This document shows, one piece after another, positions 9,901 through 18,134 of a stretch of DNA of 43,819 nt. The position numbers and the translations under genes were made by a program. The notes under the pieces were generated by a model. The model saw only the letters and a list, made by a program, of their open reading frames with translations. It was not told the origin of the DNA and made no database searches. The stretch spans positions 1 through 43,819 of the forward strand of contig CAIUAY010000122.1 in assembly GCA_903897335.1 (NCBI GenBank), written 5' to 3'. This DNA comes from an uncultured Chromatium sp. (GTDB lineage Bacteria; Pseudomonadota; Gammaproteobacteria; Chromatiales; Chromatiaceae). Numbering within the stretch: position 1 is the stretch's first letter; each line of letters opens with the position of its first letter.

Positions 9901-11437
9901 GAATCGCAGGATGCTGTTGCAGCAGCGACCGGAGGTGTCGATTGCCCTCAAGGATGCCGATCCGTTGACCTGCCAGCGTCGACAGCGTGTTCACCACCAG
10001 GGGTGCGTCGCTGCGGACATAGAAATAATACTGGGTGTGCAGATAGGGTTTGGTCAGTGTGAAATAAGCGTCCCAGACTGGATTCGCCGCTGCGCCCGCC
10101 AGACCATCGAGTTCGCGGCGCATGGCGCGCTCGCCGATGTGTTGCCAGGATGCCTCTACCTGTAAGGAAATCCGGGTGCCAAGACGACGATTGATCAGAT
10201 CCAGGTAGTCCACGATCAGGCCGGAAAGACGACCATCTTCGCTGCGAATCACCGCTGGCGGAAACTGATCTGACATGCCCAGCGCGATGTCGGGATGCGC
10301 CTTCAGCCAGGCGCGCTCATCAGATGTCAGCACGATCTCAGACGAAGGTGGCAAGGCGTCATGATCAGCCAGCGGAACTGTGCCAGCGCGTAAAGCGGTC
10401 GGCTCGAATAAAAATCCCTGCAACTGGTGCAACTCACCAGCCTGCCCGGACTCCAGCAGTGCATTGGCTGCCAGTTCAAGGTGCGCGGTGGACACCGAAC
10501 CCACTGACTGAGTACGCACTAACATCAGTTGCTGGATTTTTTCGGCTTCGTAGCGCAGCTCCTCGCGATTCTTGCGCTGTGAATAACGCTCCAGAATCAG
10601 CGCGACGATCTCATCGGAATGCTCCAAGGCATAGCGCCAGCCTTGATTGCTGGCTTCGACAAAGGCGCGGGTGCGCTCCGGATGGGCGGCGGCTTCGGCG
10701 TCGGAGGTAAACAGGTAAACATCGCCCAGTCCTGGCAGATAGCTGTTCAATTCGATGATCTGAAACGGCACCCCTTTGCGTTCCAGTTCCAGTGGCTCGT
10801 TGCTAAGAAAGGCGGCCATCGCATCCACCTCTCCGCGGATGAAAGGTCCGCCGTCGAAGCTGTGCGGCACGATGGTCAGGTTTTCTCCAGGAACCAGCCC
10901 CGCTTCGCGCAGAGCCGCCTGGATCAGCGGGGTGCGAAGATCCTTGCTGGCGATCATCAGGCGTTTTCCCTTGAGATCGTCGAGGGTTCGCAGACCGGGT
11001 TGGCTCAGGATCACCAGCGGCGTCTTCTTGAAATAGTTGGCCAGCAGCTTGACCGGCTGACCCATGAGCCGCCAGCCGATCACGCTGCCGTTGGCAAGAC
11101 CATAGGTTGCATGTCCCGACAACACGTCGTCGCGGACATCCCGTTGCGCGTCATATTCGCGCAGCTCGACCTCTAGGCCGCGTTCGCGGTAGAAGCCCTG
11201 TTCAATTGCCGCATAGAACCCGGCAAACTCGAACTGATGCTTCCAGATCAGTTGTAGCGAGACGCGCTCCAAGGCCGGTGCCGACGGCGGTTGACCGGTC
11301 GGGTCAGCAACTGCGCCGCCAGACCAGAAGAATAGCCCGCAAGACAGCAGCGGGAGACTGAGATGCCACGCCAGATGCAGAATGCCGACGAACCACCAAG
11401 GATCGCGTGCGCGAGTTTGCCTCAGTCTGCGCAGCAT
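6959..11437 (-). CDS. Sensor histidine kinase with NMT1-like and two PBPb periplasmic domains
   Basis: A 1492-residue membrane kinase. After an N-terminal membrane segment come an NMT1/THI5-like substrate-binding domain (about 50-340) and two bacterial type-3 substrate-binding domains in tandem (about 345-580 and 590-825). These are followed by a transmembrane helix (about 830-855), two PAS domains (about 875-1120), HisKA with the H-box [13 protein letters not shown], and an HATPase domain ending near [13 protein letters not shown]. It has no receiver of its own; the last 90 residues are helical. ATG at 11437 is chosen because it starts 4 bases after the upstream stop; an earlier ATG at 11524 lies inside the upstream gene. 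The layout resembles BvgS with an added NMT1 domain. The ligands are unknown. Confidence 0.88.
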   Translation of the reverse strand: MLRRLRQTRARDPWWFVGILHLAWHLSLPLLSCGLFFWSGGAVADPTGQPPSAPALERVSLQLIWKHQFEFAGFYAAIEQGFYRERGLEVELREYDAQRDVRDDVLSGHATYGLANGSVIGWRLMGQPVKLLANYFKKTPLVILSQPGLRTLDDLKGKRLMIASKDLRTPLIQAALREAGLVPGENLTIVPHSFDGGPFIRGEVDAMAAFLSNEPLELERKGVPFQIIELNSYLPGLGDVYLFTSDAEAAAHPERTRAFVEASNQGWRYALEHSDEIVALILERYSQRKNREELRYEAEKIQQLMLVRTQSVGSVSTAHLELAANALLESGQAGELHQLQGFLFEPTALRAGTVPLADHDALPPSSEIVLTSDERAWLKAHPDIALGMSDQFPPAVIRSEDGRLSGLIVDYLDLINRRLGTRISLQVEASWQHIGERAMRRELDGLAGAAANPVWDAYFTLTKPYLHTQYYFYVRSDAPLVVNTLSTLAGQRIGILEGNRHLRSLLQQHPAILASEFKDNQAMIAALQNGQVDQLLAENSLEWWRKANASTTFKIGGMLEGQDKDISMAVRNDWPELTAILNKAINSISPEEHARLRSLWLDNPSPDHAAELLLTPDEQRWLAAHPVIRYGVDSAWKPIESLDADGQASGIAPDYLAQIEPLLNVRFEAVTSPNWASGLQQLEQGEVDLLPAIAQTQERLQQFHFTAPYLTFPVAIFALVDAPFFGSLEELADKRVAVVNDYAIAGWLRQDHPRIRLLSFPDMQTALQAVADRKADAFVDSLVTTSQMIVRHGLIQIRMAGTTPYDMAIGMAARNDWPLLAGLLDKAIAAIPKPERDRLQSRWIQTPQPAHIDYRLAWQVLGIALLMFGGALYWSLTLKREIRRRQSAEQVLTRSEIMLRNTLDSTEDGILVINADGRILSVNCRFQELWRIPDELIHLGLDERLLTHVLGQLSDPDEFLRGVKRLNNTDEEQHDLLYFKNGQIFERYTRSITLGNQLARLWSFRDITARKQAEDALRESERHYHQMAATVPVVLYDYVLYPDGRNQFLYVGPKSCEVLELDEKDLVADASLFWKMVHDDDLQRLLNEDLAANREGRTFSADIRIITRSGRLKWIQLSSNPNPAPPGKPVIRSGFILDITERQQMLAALEQAKDAAEQANRAKSDFLSNMSHEIRTPMNAILGMIYLCLETALSDQQRNYLEKAHAASQSLLDLLNDLLDFSKIESGRLMLETTSFSLETVIGHVVAVIGHAAEAKGLSLRLVCAPDVPHTLVGDPLRLGQILINLGSNAVKFTDHGGLDIAVRWLATEAHRVHLEFRVRDTGIGLSAEQVEQLFQRFTQADSSITRRYGGTGLGLSICQRLVRMMGGEIGVDSQPGQGSTFHFDAWFGVTDAADLPRLGSSDIPTEVDIVPPIQVEIAPVIDAPLKALLIELRARARNHDPTAEDVLLEHSQQLAAGLPTTVLTTLTGHLERYRFISAVTILNELIADNGI

Positions 11438-11441
11438 CAGT

Positions 11442-13394
11442 TCAGCCTTGCGGAAGATGCAGATGGAGACAGGTTGAATTGTCTGCATCCGACGTTTCCA
11501 TGCCAAGCTCAAGACCCATGACATCCGCCATCAGCTTGGCTGAATAGGTGCCCAGGCCAGTCCCGCCCCGTTTGCCATAGGTCTTGTATTTCTCGAAGAA
11601 ATGGCTGCGGATCGCGGCGGGAACCGTTCCCTGATTGTGGATGGAGAGGATCAGCGGCTGTTGGTGTTGCAACGCGATGATCACCGTTTCGCCTGCGCTG
11701 GACGCCTCAATGGCATTGATAAGCAGATTGGAAAGCAGCGAGAACAACAGACGCGCATCAGCGCACACGATCAGATGTGCGTCCGGCGCTGGAACGCCGC
11801 CATCGACGGCAAACCGAATCGTCACCTGTCTGCGTTCACACAAGGTCTCGACGATGCGAATCAGACGTGACAGCAGCGGCAACAGATCAAACGGTTCTGG
11901 AAGATAGTCGTAGCACCCCGTCTCCATCTTGAACAGGTCAAGCGACAGATTGATCATCTCGACCATCTTCTCGCCCGCGTCGCGGATCAGTCCGAGCAGC
12001 TCGCGCTGTCCATCGGTCAGGTTGGCATCGCACTCCATGATCTGCGGCAGTCCGACAATGGCATTGAGCGGCGTTTTCAGATCGTGGCGCATCATCTGTT
12101 CGACATCCTCCTTGATCCGTTCCAGCGCCTTGCGATCACCGATATCTTCCTTGACGGCAACGTAATTGACGATGCGCCCGGCGTCATCAAAGATCGGCGA
12201 GATGGCGGCGAATTCCCAGAACAGCTCGCCATGTTTGTTACGGTTGATAATCTCGCCACGCCAGGTTTGACCGCTGGTGAGCGTTTCCCACATCGCCCGA
12301 TAAAAGTCCGCGTCATGCTCGCCGGATTTCAGGACACGCGGATTCTGGCCGATGGCGTCCTCCCTGGCGTAACCGGTGATTTCAGAAAAATAGGGATTGA
12401 CATAGAGCACCGTACCATCCTGATCCGAGATCACGATCGACGCCTGCGCCTGTTCGACGGCACGGAGCAGAGTGCGAAGTTGCGCCTCCTGTTTTTTCCG
12501 TTTGGTGATGTCGATGGCGACGCCCTCGATGAGATCAAGATCCTGAACGGCGTCATGAACCCGATATTCATGGATCATCAGATGGCGGATGTCGCCATCC
12601 GGGTGCTGATAGGACAGCTCAAGTTCGGCGATGCGCTTCCTGTGGGTCTGGAGCTGGTGGTTTTCCTGTTCGCCCCGGATGAGCGACTCGGGCAGCCAGT
12701 CGATGATGTCTGTCCAGCGTTTCCCGATGATCTGTCCGGGCTGACTGATGCCCAGCAGATGAATCCCCTCGCTGCAATACAGCAGCGTACCGTCCAGTGT
12801 ATGGGCGAAAAAAACGAGCTGATCTTGCAGTCCATTCGTCAGTCGCACGAAACGCGCCTGACTCTCGCGCAATGCCGCTTCGGCGCGTTCGCGCTCGGCG
12901 ATTTCACGCGCCAGATAGTCGGCGTACGCCGCCTGTTCATCGCGCTCGCGGGTGGCATGAATCACCCGCTGGCTACTCGCGTTCAGTTCCTGACGGGTTT
13001 GATTCAGCAGCTCCGCCAGGGCGAGTTGCGCCCGCACTCGTGCAAGCAGCAGCGGTGGATGGATGGGTTTAGCCACATAGTCCACGGCACCCACTTCAAA
13101 GCCACGCGCCTCGTCTTCAGGTTGTGTCCGGGCCGTCAGAAAGATCACCGGAATCTCGCGGGTCTGCGGGTTGGCCTTGAGCCGTTTGCAAACCTGATAG
13201 CCATCGACGCCAGGCATCATGACATCCAGCAGGATCAGGTCAGGAGCAGGAATAGTTCGCGCCAGTTCAATGGCTTTCTGGCCACTGGTTGCCGCCCGGA
13301 TGCGATAGTGTGGCTTGAGCAGGCTGGACAGCAGACTGAGATTCTCGACATGATCATCGACGATCAAAATCGTTTGGGTATTTGAATCGGCCAT
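11442..13394 (-). CDS. Hybrid-type kinase: REC-PAS-PAS-HisKA-HATPase
   Basis: A 650-residue cytoplasmic protein. The N-terminal receiver (1-125) has Asp13/14, phosphoacceptor Asp57 and Lys109. A helical linker (130-175) leads to two PAS domains (about 180-300 and 305-425). The kinase core has H-box [15 protein letters not shown] with His437 and a C-terminal ATPase domain with the G-box [15 protein letters not shown]. It is first in a three-gene operon, 4 bases before the giant kinase. The receiver at the N-terminus could accept phosphate from the giant kinase, which lacks one; that order of events is inference. The start is ATG at 13394; no strong ribosome-binding site is visible. Confidence 0.9.
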   Translation of the reverse strand: MADSNTQTILIVDDHVENLSLLSSLLKPHYRIRAATSGQKAIELARTIPAPDLILLDVMMPGVDGYQVCKRLKANPQTREIPVIFLTARTQPEDEARGFEVGAVDYVAKPIHPPLLLARVRAQLALAELLNQTRQELNASSQRVIHATRERDEQAAYADYLAREIAERERAEAALRESQARFVRLTNGLQDQLVFFAHTLDGTLLYCSEGIHLLGISQPGQIIGKRWTDIIDWLPESLIRGEQENHQLQTHRKRIAELELSYQHPDGDIRHLMIHEYRVHDAVQDLDLIEGVAIDITKRKKQEAQLRTLLRAVEQAQASIVISDQDGTVLYVNPYFSEITGYAREDAIGQNPRVLKSGEHDADFYRAMWETLTSGQTWRGEIINRNKHGELFWEFAAISPIFDDAGRIVNYVAVKEDIGDRKALERIKEDVEQMMRHDLKTPLNAIVGLPQIMECDANLTDGQRELLGLIRDAGEKMVEMINLSLDLFKMETGCYDYLPEPFDLLPLLSRLIRIVETLCERRQVTIRFAVDGGVPAPDAHLIVCADARLLFSLLSNLLINAIEASSAGETVIIALQHQQPLILSIHNQGTVPAAIRSHFFEKYKTYGKRGGTGLGTYSAKLMADVMGLELGMETSDADNSTCLHLHLPQG

Positions 13395-13397
13395 GTT

Positions 13398-13448
13398 TTG
13401 CCAGGATTCCTGTTAATCGAGAATCAACGCATTATACCAACCTGGCAA
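13398..13448. promoter_or_regulatory. Inverted repeat in the divergent promoter region
   Basis: The 123-base gap between the divergent signalling operon and the GH94 gene holds a perfect 8-bp inverted repeat, TTGCCAGG at 13398-13405 and CCTGGCAA at 13441-13448. It is followed by a short tandem repeat of ATCTG (about 13461-13477). The left arm lies at the 5' end of the operon just before its ATG. It could be an operator shared by both directions; no protein can be assigned. Confidence 0.3.
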
Positions 13449-13517
13449 GAAAGGCATTTCATCTGATCTGATCTGATTTCGTCTTCCACCGACATCGACG
13501 CACAGCGAGCCTTTTTT

Positions 13518-16500
13518 ATGGATATCCGCGCTTTGATTCCACCCGACGCCCCAGCATCCAGGCTCTACACTCTCAGCAACGGTCGCTATCGCGTGTCGCT
13601 CACCGACTGCGGAGCCGGTTACTCCACCTGGGACTGGATCGCGCTCACCCGTTGGCGCAACGATCCGGTTCAGGATGATCTCGGCAGCATCCTGTATCTG
13701 CGCGATCTGGACAGCGGCGCATTCTGGTCAGTCGGTTATCAACCCACGCGCACCGCGTCCGCCCGTTATCACGTCGAATGCAGCGCCGAACAGTTTGTCT
13801 TGGAACGCGAAGATCACGGCATCGCTGCACGGCTAGCGGTGACGGTTGATCCAGCGGCGGATCGGGAATGGCGCCGCATCACCTTGACCAACGGTTCAGC
13901 CGCGCCGCGCCGCATCGAAATCACCAGTTATCTGGAGGTCGTGCTGTGTCATCCCGATGCGGATGCCGCGCATCCTGCCTTTGCCAAGCTCTTTGTCCAG
14001 ACCGAACGCGACCCGGCAACCGGCGCGTTATTAGCGCGACGGCGACCCCGCGCCAGCACTGAAAACTGGCCGGTGCTGTTTCATGCCCTGCTCGGCGCGA
14101 CGGCATCGGAATGGGAAACCGACCGCATGGTATTTATCGGGCGTGGTCGCACACCAGCCAATCCGCAGGCACTAACCGCTACCGCGCCGCTGACCGGCAC
14201 ACTCGGCAATGTGCTTGATCCGATTTTCGCGCTACGCACGGTCATCGAACTGGCTGCGGGTGCGGCGGCTGAATGCACCTTTGTCACCGGCATTGGCAGT
14301 CATCCGTTGCCCACGCTCCACAGCCTGGAAAGCATTGGGGTAAGCGCAGCGCCGCATTGCGCGGACAACGACCAACTGAAAACCGCCAATTTCTCCGGCG
14401 GCTTCTCCCCGGATGGGCGCGAATACGTGATTGAACTGCCGTGGACTGGCGGGCAGCTCCAGCGCCCGCCGCTGCCGTGGATCAACGTGATTGCCAATCC
14501 GCGTTTTGGGGTGTTGGTCAGCGAGACCGGCGCGGGCTATACCTGGTCGCGCAACAGTCAGGCCAATCGTCTGACTCCGTGGTCAAACGATCCGGTCAGC
14601 GATCCGCACGGCGAAGCGTGTTATCTGCGCGATGAGGCGAGCGGCGTAGTCTGGTCGCCGCTGCCTGGGCCGACTCCCGCGCCGGTGGACTATCAGGCGC
14701 GACACGGCTTCGGTTATTCCAGGTTTCACTGCGACTGGAACGGTCTGGTGCAGGACTCGACCATCTTCGTTGACCGCGATGCACCGCTGCGATGCGTGCG
14801 GCTCAGTCTCGCCAACACCGGCAACGCGCCGCGTCACCTGTCGCTATTTAGCTATCAGCGCCTGGTCATGGGCAATCAGCCGCAAACGGCGAGCGCCATC
14901 GTCACCGCGTATGACGCCGACCGCGATCTGCTAACTGCCGTGAATCCGCAGGCTGGCGATTTCGCGGGCGGCATCGTCTTCGCGGCAGTGCGTCTGTTCG
15001 GCGCGGACATCGAAGACCGCGCTCACACCGCCGACCGGCTCGCGTTCATCGGGCGGCACCGCGATTTGACCGCGCCAGCCGCGCTGGAGCCGGGCGTTCG
15101 GCTCGACGGTCGCAGCGGTGCGGGGTTTGATCCCTGTCTCGCGCAACAGATCCGCTTCACGCTTGCGCCCGGCCAGACGGCAACCGCCGTCTGTCTGTTC
15201 GGCGAAGTGATGGCTGACGCGGAACTAACCGCCCTGATTGGTCGCTACGCCGATGCGCCAGCCGTCGCTGCCGCGCTGGCTGACGCCCGCGAGTTCTGGC
15301 TGGATCTGGTCACGCGGATTCAGGTGCAAACCCCAGAACCCGCGCTTGACCTGATGCTCAACGGCTGGATCACGTATCAAAATCTCGGCTGTCGCATCTG
15401 GGCGCGTTCCGCGTTTTATCAATCCGGCGGCGCGTTCGGCTATCGAGATCAGCTTCAGGACGCCGCCGCACTGGTCGCCATCCGCCCCGATCTCACTCGC
15501 GAGCAGATTCTGCTTCACGCCGCGCATCAATTCGTTGAAGGCGACGTGCTGCACTGGTGGCACCCGGCACCAATTCAGCGCGGTCTGCGCACCCGCTTTG
15601 CCGATGATCTGCTGTGGCTGCCATGCGTCACCGCGCATGACATCCGCGTCACCGGCGATGCGGCGATTCTCGATGAATCCATCCCGTTTCTCAGCGCCGC
15701 GCCACTCGAACCCGGCGAAGACGAGGCATACATCCAGCCGCAACCGAGCGGCGAGACCGGCACACTGTACGACCATTGCTGTCGCGCCATCGAGCGTTCA
15801 CTGGCCGTGGGCGCGCACGGTTTGCCACTGATGGGCACGGGCGACTGGAACGATGGCATGAACCGCGTCGGACGCGAGGGGCGTGGCGAAAGCGTGTGGA
15901 TGGGCTTTTTCCTGTATCGCATCCTCGGCGATTTCATCCCGCTGTGCGCCATGCGGGGCGATCACGCGGCAGTCGAACGCTACGCCGCGCATCAGGTGGC
16001 ACTGGCGCAGGCATTGGAAACCAGCGGTTGGGACGGCGACTGGTACTGCCGCGCCTATGATGATGACGGCGATCCGCTGGGATCGGCGACCAATGCCGAA
16101 TGTCGGATCGACGCGCTGGTGCAGTCGTGGGCAGTGATTTCCGGCGCCGTTCCGACAGATCGCGCCGAGCAGGCCATGGACGCACTGGAGGCGCAGCTTG
16201 TCGATGAACCCAACGGTTTGATCCGGTTGCTGACGCCGCCCTTCGCCGACACGCCAAAAGATCCCGGCTATATCAAGGGTTATGTCGCTGGAGTGCGCGA
16301 AAACGGCGGTCAATACACCCACGCCGCCTGTTGGGTCGTGCTGGCGCTGGCCAGACTGGGACGTCGCGAGCAGGCAGCGCGATTGCTGACCATGCTGAGT
16401 CCGGTCAGTCATACCGCAACACCGCAAGCGGTTGCCCGTTATCGGCTTGAACCTTACGCGATTGCGGCAGACGTGTACGGTACCGCGCCGCACGTCGGAC

Positions 16501-16823
16501 GCGGCGGCTGGAGCTGGTACACCGGATCGGCAGGCTGGTGGTCGCGGGTCGCGTTGGAGTCCGTGCTGGGGATCACGCTTGAAGGCGGTCGCACGCTGGT
16601 AATTCGTCCGTGTATTCCGACGGATTGGCCGGGTTATCGGGTCGATTACCGTCTACCGGATGGCGTCACGACCTGCGCGATTGCGGTTGAGAATGGCGCA
16701 GGCTGCGGGCGCGTGGTCGGAGTTTGGCTAAATGGCATTGAATTCATGCCAGATGACGGCACGGCGCGGATCGCGCTGCCGCCGGAACCGGGTGACTACC
16801 GCATCCAGATCCGGTTGGGTTGA
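13518..16823 (+). CDS. GH94 phosphorylase, related to the C-terminal half of cyclic beta-1,2-glucan synthase
   Basis: A 1101-residue protein of the glycoside hydrolase family 94 type. Its N-terminal half has two related beta-sandwich units: YTLSNGRYRVSLTDCGAGYS near residue 18, and WINVIANPRFGVLVSETGAGY near residue 320. Its second half is the alpha/alpha barrel with GTGDWNDGMNRVG, where the family's general acid is expected at Asp779. Length and arrangement match stand-alone 1,2-beta-oligoglucan phosphorylases and the C-terminal part of NdvB-type cyclic glucan synthases. The GT84 synthase portion is absent and no sign of it lies upstream. Likely role: phosphorolysis of beta-glucan oligosaccharides. 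Substrate specificity cannot be read from sequence alone. There is no signal peptide. Confidence 0.85.
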   Translation: MDIRALIPPDAPASRLYTLSNGRYRVSLTDCGAGYSTWDWIALTRWRNDPVQDDLGSILYLRDLDSGAFWSVGYQPTRTASARYHVECSAEQFVLEREDHGIAARLAVTVDPAADREWRRITLTNGSAAPRRIEITSYLEVVLCHPDADAAHPAFAKLFVQTERDPATGALLARRRPRASTENWPVLFHALLGATASEWETDRMVFIGRGRTPANPQALTATAPLTGTLGNVLDPIFALRTVIELAAGAAAECTFVTGIGSHPLPTLHSLESIGVSAAPHCADNDQLKTANFSGGFSPDGREYVIELPWTGGQLQRPPLPWINVIANPRFGVLVSETGAGYTWSRNSQANRLTPWSNDPVSDPHGEACYLRDEASGVVWSPLPGPTPAPVDYQARHGFGYSRFHCDWNGLVQDSTIFVDRDAPLRCVRLSLANTGNAPRHLSLFSYQRLVMGNQPQTASAIVTAYDADRDLLTAVNPQAGDFAGGIVFAAVRLFGADIEDRAHTADRLAFIGRHRDLTAPAALEPGVRLDGRSGAGFDPCLAQQIRFTLAPGQTATAVCLFGEVMADAELTALIGRYADAPAVAAALADAREFWLDLVTRIQVQTPEPALDLMLNGWITYQNLGCRIWARSAFYQSGGAFGYRDQLQDAAALVAIRPDLTREQILLHAAHQFVEGDVLHWWHPAPIQRGLRTRFADDLLWLPCVTAHDIRVTGDAAILDESIPFLSAAPLEPGEDEAYIQPQPSGETGTLYDHCCRAIERSLAVGAHGLPLMGTGDWNDGMNRVGREGRGESVWMGFFLYRILGDFIPLCAMRGDHAAVERYAAHQVALAQALETSGWDGDWYCRAYDDDGDPLGSATNAECRIDALVQSWAVISGAVPTDRAEQAMDALEAQLVDEPNGLIRLLTPPFADTPKDPGYIKGYVAGVRENGGQYTHAACWVVLALARLGRREQAARLLTMLSPVSHTATPQAVARYRLEPYAIAADVYGTAPHVGRGGWSWYTGSAGWWSRVALESVLGITLEGGRTLVIRPCIPTDWPGYRVDYRLPDGVTTCAIAVENGAGCGRVVGVWLNGIEFMPDDGTARIALPPEPGDYRIQIRLG

Positions 16824-16860
16824 CGGGCCTGAATGCGCGGCGTGGTGTTCCCAGGCCGTC
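16822..16860 (+). terminator. Hairpin after the GH94 gene
   Basis: GACGG-g-CCTG (16822-16831) can pair with CAGGCCGTC (16852-16860) with one bulged G. It begins at the stop codon of the GH94 gene. No T-tract follows directly, so termination activity is uncertain. Confidence 0.3.
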
Positions 16861-16864
16861 ATCA

Positions 16865-16883
16865 GTGTCAGAATTTTTTACAC
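16865..16883 (+). promoter_or_regulatory. 19-bp palindrome, copy 1 (putative enhancer site)
   Basis: GTGTCAGAATTTTTTACAC, an imperfect palindrome of the form GTGTnAnAAnTTnTnACAC. It is centred about 404 bases upstream of the transcription start expected from the sigma-54 element at 17252. It differs by a single base from copy 2. Confidence 0.65.
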
Positions 16884-17002
16884 CACCATTCTCCGATGCC
16901 GCCATCACGGACTGTCGGACAGGTCAAAAACCCAGATTCTGAGGTAACAAACGTGCTTGGGGGTCAATCTGGACTGAGGATAGGGAGGCGTGAGCAAAGA
17001 GC

Positions 17003-17021
17003 GTGTCAGAAATTTTTACAC
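17003..17021 (+). promoter_or_regulatory. 19-bp palindrome, copy 2 (putative enhancer site)
   Basis: GTGTCAGAAATTTTTACAC, with the same GTGT...ACAC arms as copy 1. It starts 138 bases after copy 1 and is centred about 266 bases upstream of the expected start site. The surrounding 16824-17352 region is markedly AT-rich compared with neighbouring genes and has no credible gene; a 118-codon frame at 16833-17189 covers the repeats but reads as nonsense. Confidence 0.65.
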
Positions 17022-17161
17022 TGCCAGCAGGTGTGGTGTGTTGATCGAAAAATTTTGAATAAACAGAACTTTATTCTTAATCCAACACACTTTAACGAGA
17101 TCATGGCACTGTCTGCAAAGCGTTGTGGGTTGATCAAAAAAGGCGGTTTTGATGAGGGTGG

Positions 17162-17180
17162 ATGTCAGGATTTTTTACAG
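17162..17180 (+). promoter_or_regulatory. 19-bp palindrome, copy 3 (putative enhancer site)
   Basis: ATGTCAGGATTTTTTACAG keeps the core TGTCAG-A-TTTTTTACA but has diverged at the outermost bases. It starts 159 bases after copy 2 and is centred about 107 bases before the expected start site. That is a typical distance for an activator of sigma-54 RNA polymerase. Confidence 0.6.
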
Positions 17181-17251
17181 TTTCTCTGATGGATGGGTTT
17201 TTAGATTGGATAAACATCATAACAATTTAAAAAATAAGATGAATTATATTT

Positions 17252-17267
17252 TGGCATGTGGTGTGCT
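17252..17267 (+). promoter_or_regulatory. Sigma-54 (RpoN) -24/-12 promoter
   Basis: TGGCATGTGGTGTGCT matches the sigma-54 consensus TGGCAC-N5-TTGCW, with the invariant GG and GC dinucleotides at exactly the required spacing. Transcription is expected near 17278, about 75 bases before the PEP-CTERM start codon. Known biology: PEP-CTERM genes in some proteobacteria are RpoN-dependent and controlled by PrsK/PrsR. Confidence 0.7.
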
Positions 17268-17352
17268 TGGTTGAAATCGACTCTGCATCTTTCACCTGAG
17301 TTTGCTTGTACCCACAGTCAGTCAACATCTTTATAATAAATGGAGATTCATG

Positions 17353-17991
17353 ATGAACAAATATTTATCCGCTATTTCTGGCGTCGTTCTAGGCGCAAGC
17401 TTGTTTGCGGGTTCTGCGAATGCCACTCCAATTAATGTTAGTGGCAGTGGTGGTATCAACAATAATGGTATTCTTGCATTAGGAATTGGTGTTACGTTAG
17501 CAAACCCCGGCCAACTGTTTGTTAACGACATTAAGATGAGTGGAGTTGGCAATACGGGGGACTTAAATAACGCTACCCTGAATAGTCTCACGCTACTTTC
17601 CGGCAACACAACTTTTAACATTGGTGCTGGTACGCTTACCCTTGCTGATTTCAGCATATCTGGACCCGCAACTTGGGGAAGCTACACTGCTAGCTTCTAC
17701 CAAATCCTTGATCAGTCTGCCAGCTTTCTGAACATTTATACCAAGGGTACTTTCACTCCAGGTACGGCAGTGGGTACCCAATCAGGCGGATGTAACGATG
17801 GGAGCAATACCTGCACAGCAACGGAAGCCAGTCTTCGCTGGACTTTTAATCAATCCGGTTCATCCGTTACCGGAGCTGGCACATTCAACGCGCCTGCTGT
17901 TCCAGCTCGTGTTCCCGAACCCGCCACCCTCGGTCTGCTCGGTATGGGTCTGTTAGGGTTTGCTGGCAGCCGTCGCCGCAAAGCGTCTTAA
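17353..17991 (+). CDS. PEP-CTERM sorting-signal protein
   Basis: A 212-residue exported protein. A signal peptide (about 1-24, ending SANA) leads into a Gly/Asn/Thr/Ser-rich beta-type body with one Cys pair (CNDGSNTC). The C-terminus is a classic PEP-CTERM signal: VPEPATLGLLGMGLLGFAG followed by the basic cluster SRRRK. By family, an exosortase cleaves at this signal and the protein goes to the outside or to extracellular polysaccharide. ATG at 17353 is chosen over 17350 because GGAG at 17342-17345 is then 7 bases away. Base composition is more AT-rich than the neighbours. No exosortase is in the window. The gene stands alone, with its own promoter and terminator. Confidence 0.92.
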   Translation: MNKYLSAISGVVLGASLFAGSANATPINVSGSGGINNNGILALGIGVTLANPGQLFVNDIKMSGVGNTGDLNNATLNSLTLLSGNTTFNIGAGTLTLADFSISGPATWGSYTASFYQILDQSASFLNIYTKGTFTPGTAVGTQSGGCNDGSNTCTATEASLRWTFNQSGSSVTGAGTFNAPAVPARVPEPATLGLLGMGLLGFAGSRRRKAS

Positions 17992-18018
17992 TCCCACGCA
18001 CTGACGGATTGACACCAG

Positions 18019-18047
18019 CGCCCCCGGTTTTCCGGGGGCGTTTTTTT
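18019..18047 (+). terminator. Rho-independent terminator of the PEP-CTERM gene
   Basis: A perfect 9-bp stem, CGCCCCCGG (18019-18027) and CCGGGGGCG (18032-18040), with a TTTT loop is followed by seven T residues. It lies 27 bases after the stop codon. Confidence 0.92.
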
Positions 18048-18134
18048 ATGTGCAGAGAAACCGGCTATTTCCGCTTGATCACGCTGTCCGCTAACAGGCA
18101 TATCCACCGCGTCGATGCGAATTGATTCGCACGG

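Noticed and set aside
12084-13385. 433-codon open frame on the plus strand opposite the REC-PAS-PAS kinase
   Set aside because: It is fully antisense to a gene with clear domains. Its translation has no recognisable family and reflects codon bias in GC-rich DNA.
15798-16493. 231-codon antisense frame within the GH94 gene
   Set aside because: It is a shadow of the strongly supported GH94 reading frame.
16833-17189. 118-codon frame between the GH94 and PEP-CTERM genes
   Set aside because: It is low in protein-like character and covers the repeated palindromes; the repeated KFLH/NFLH/DFLQ bits come from the operator copies.
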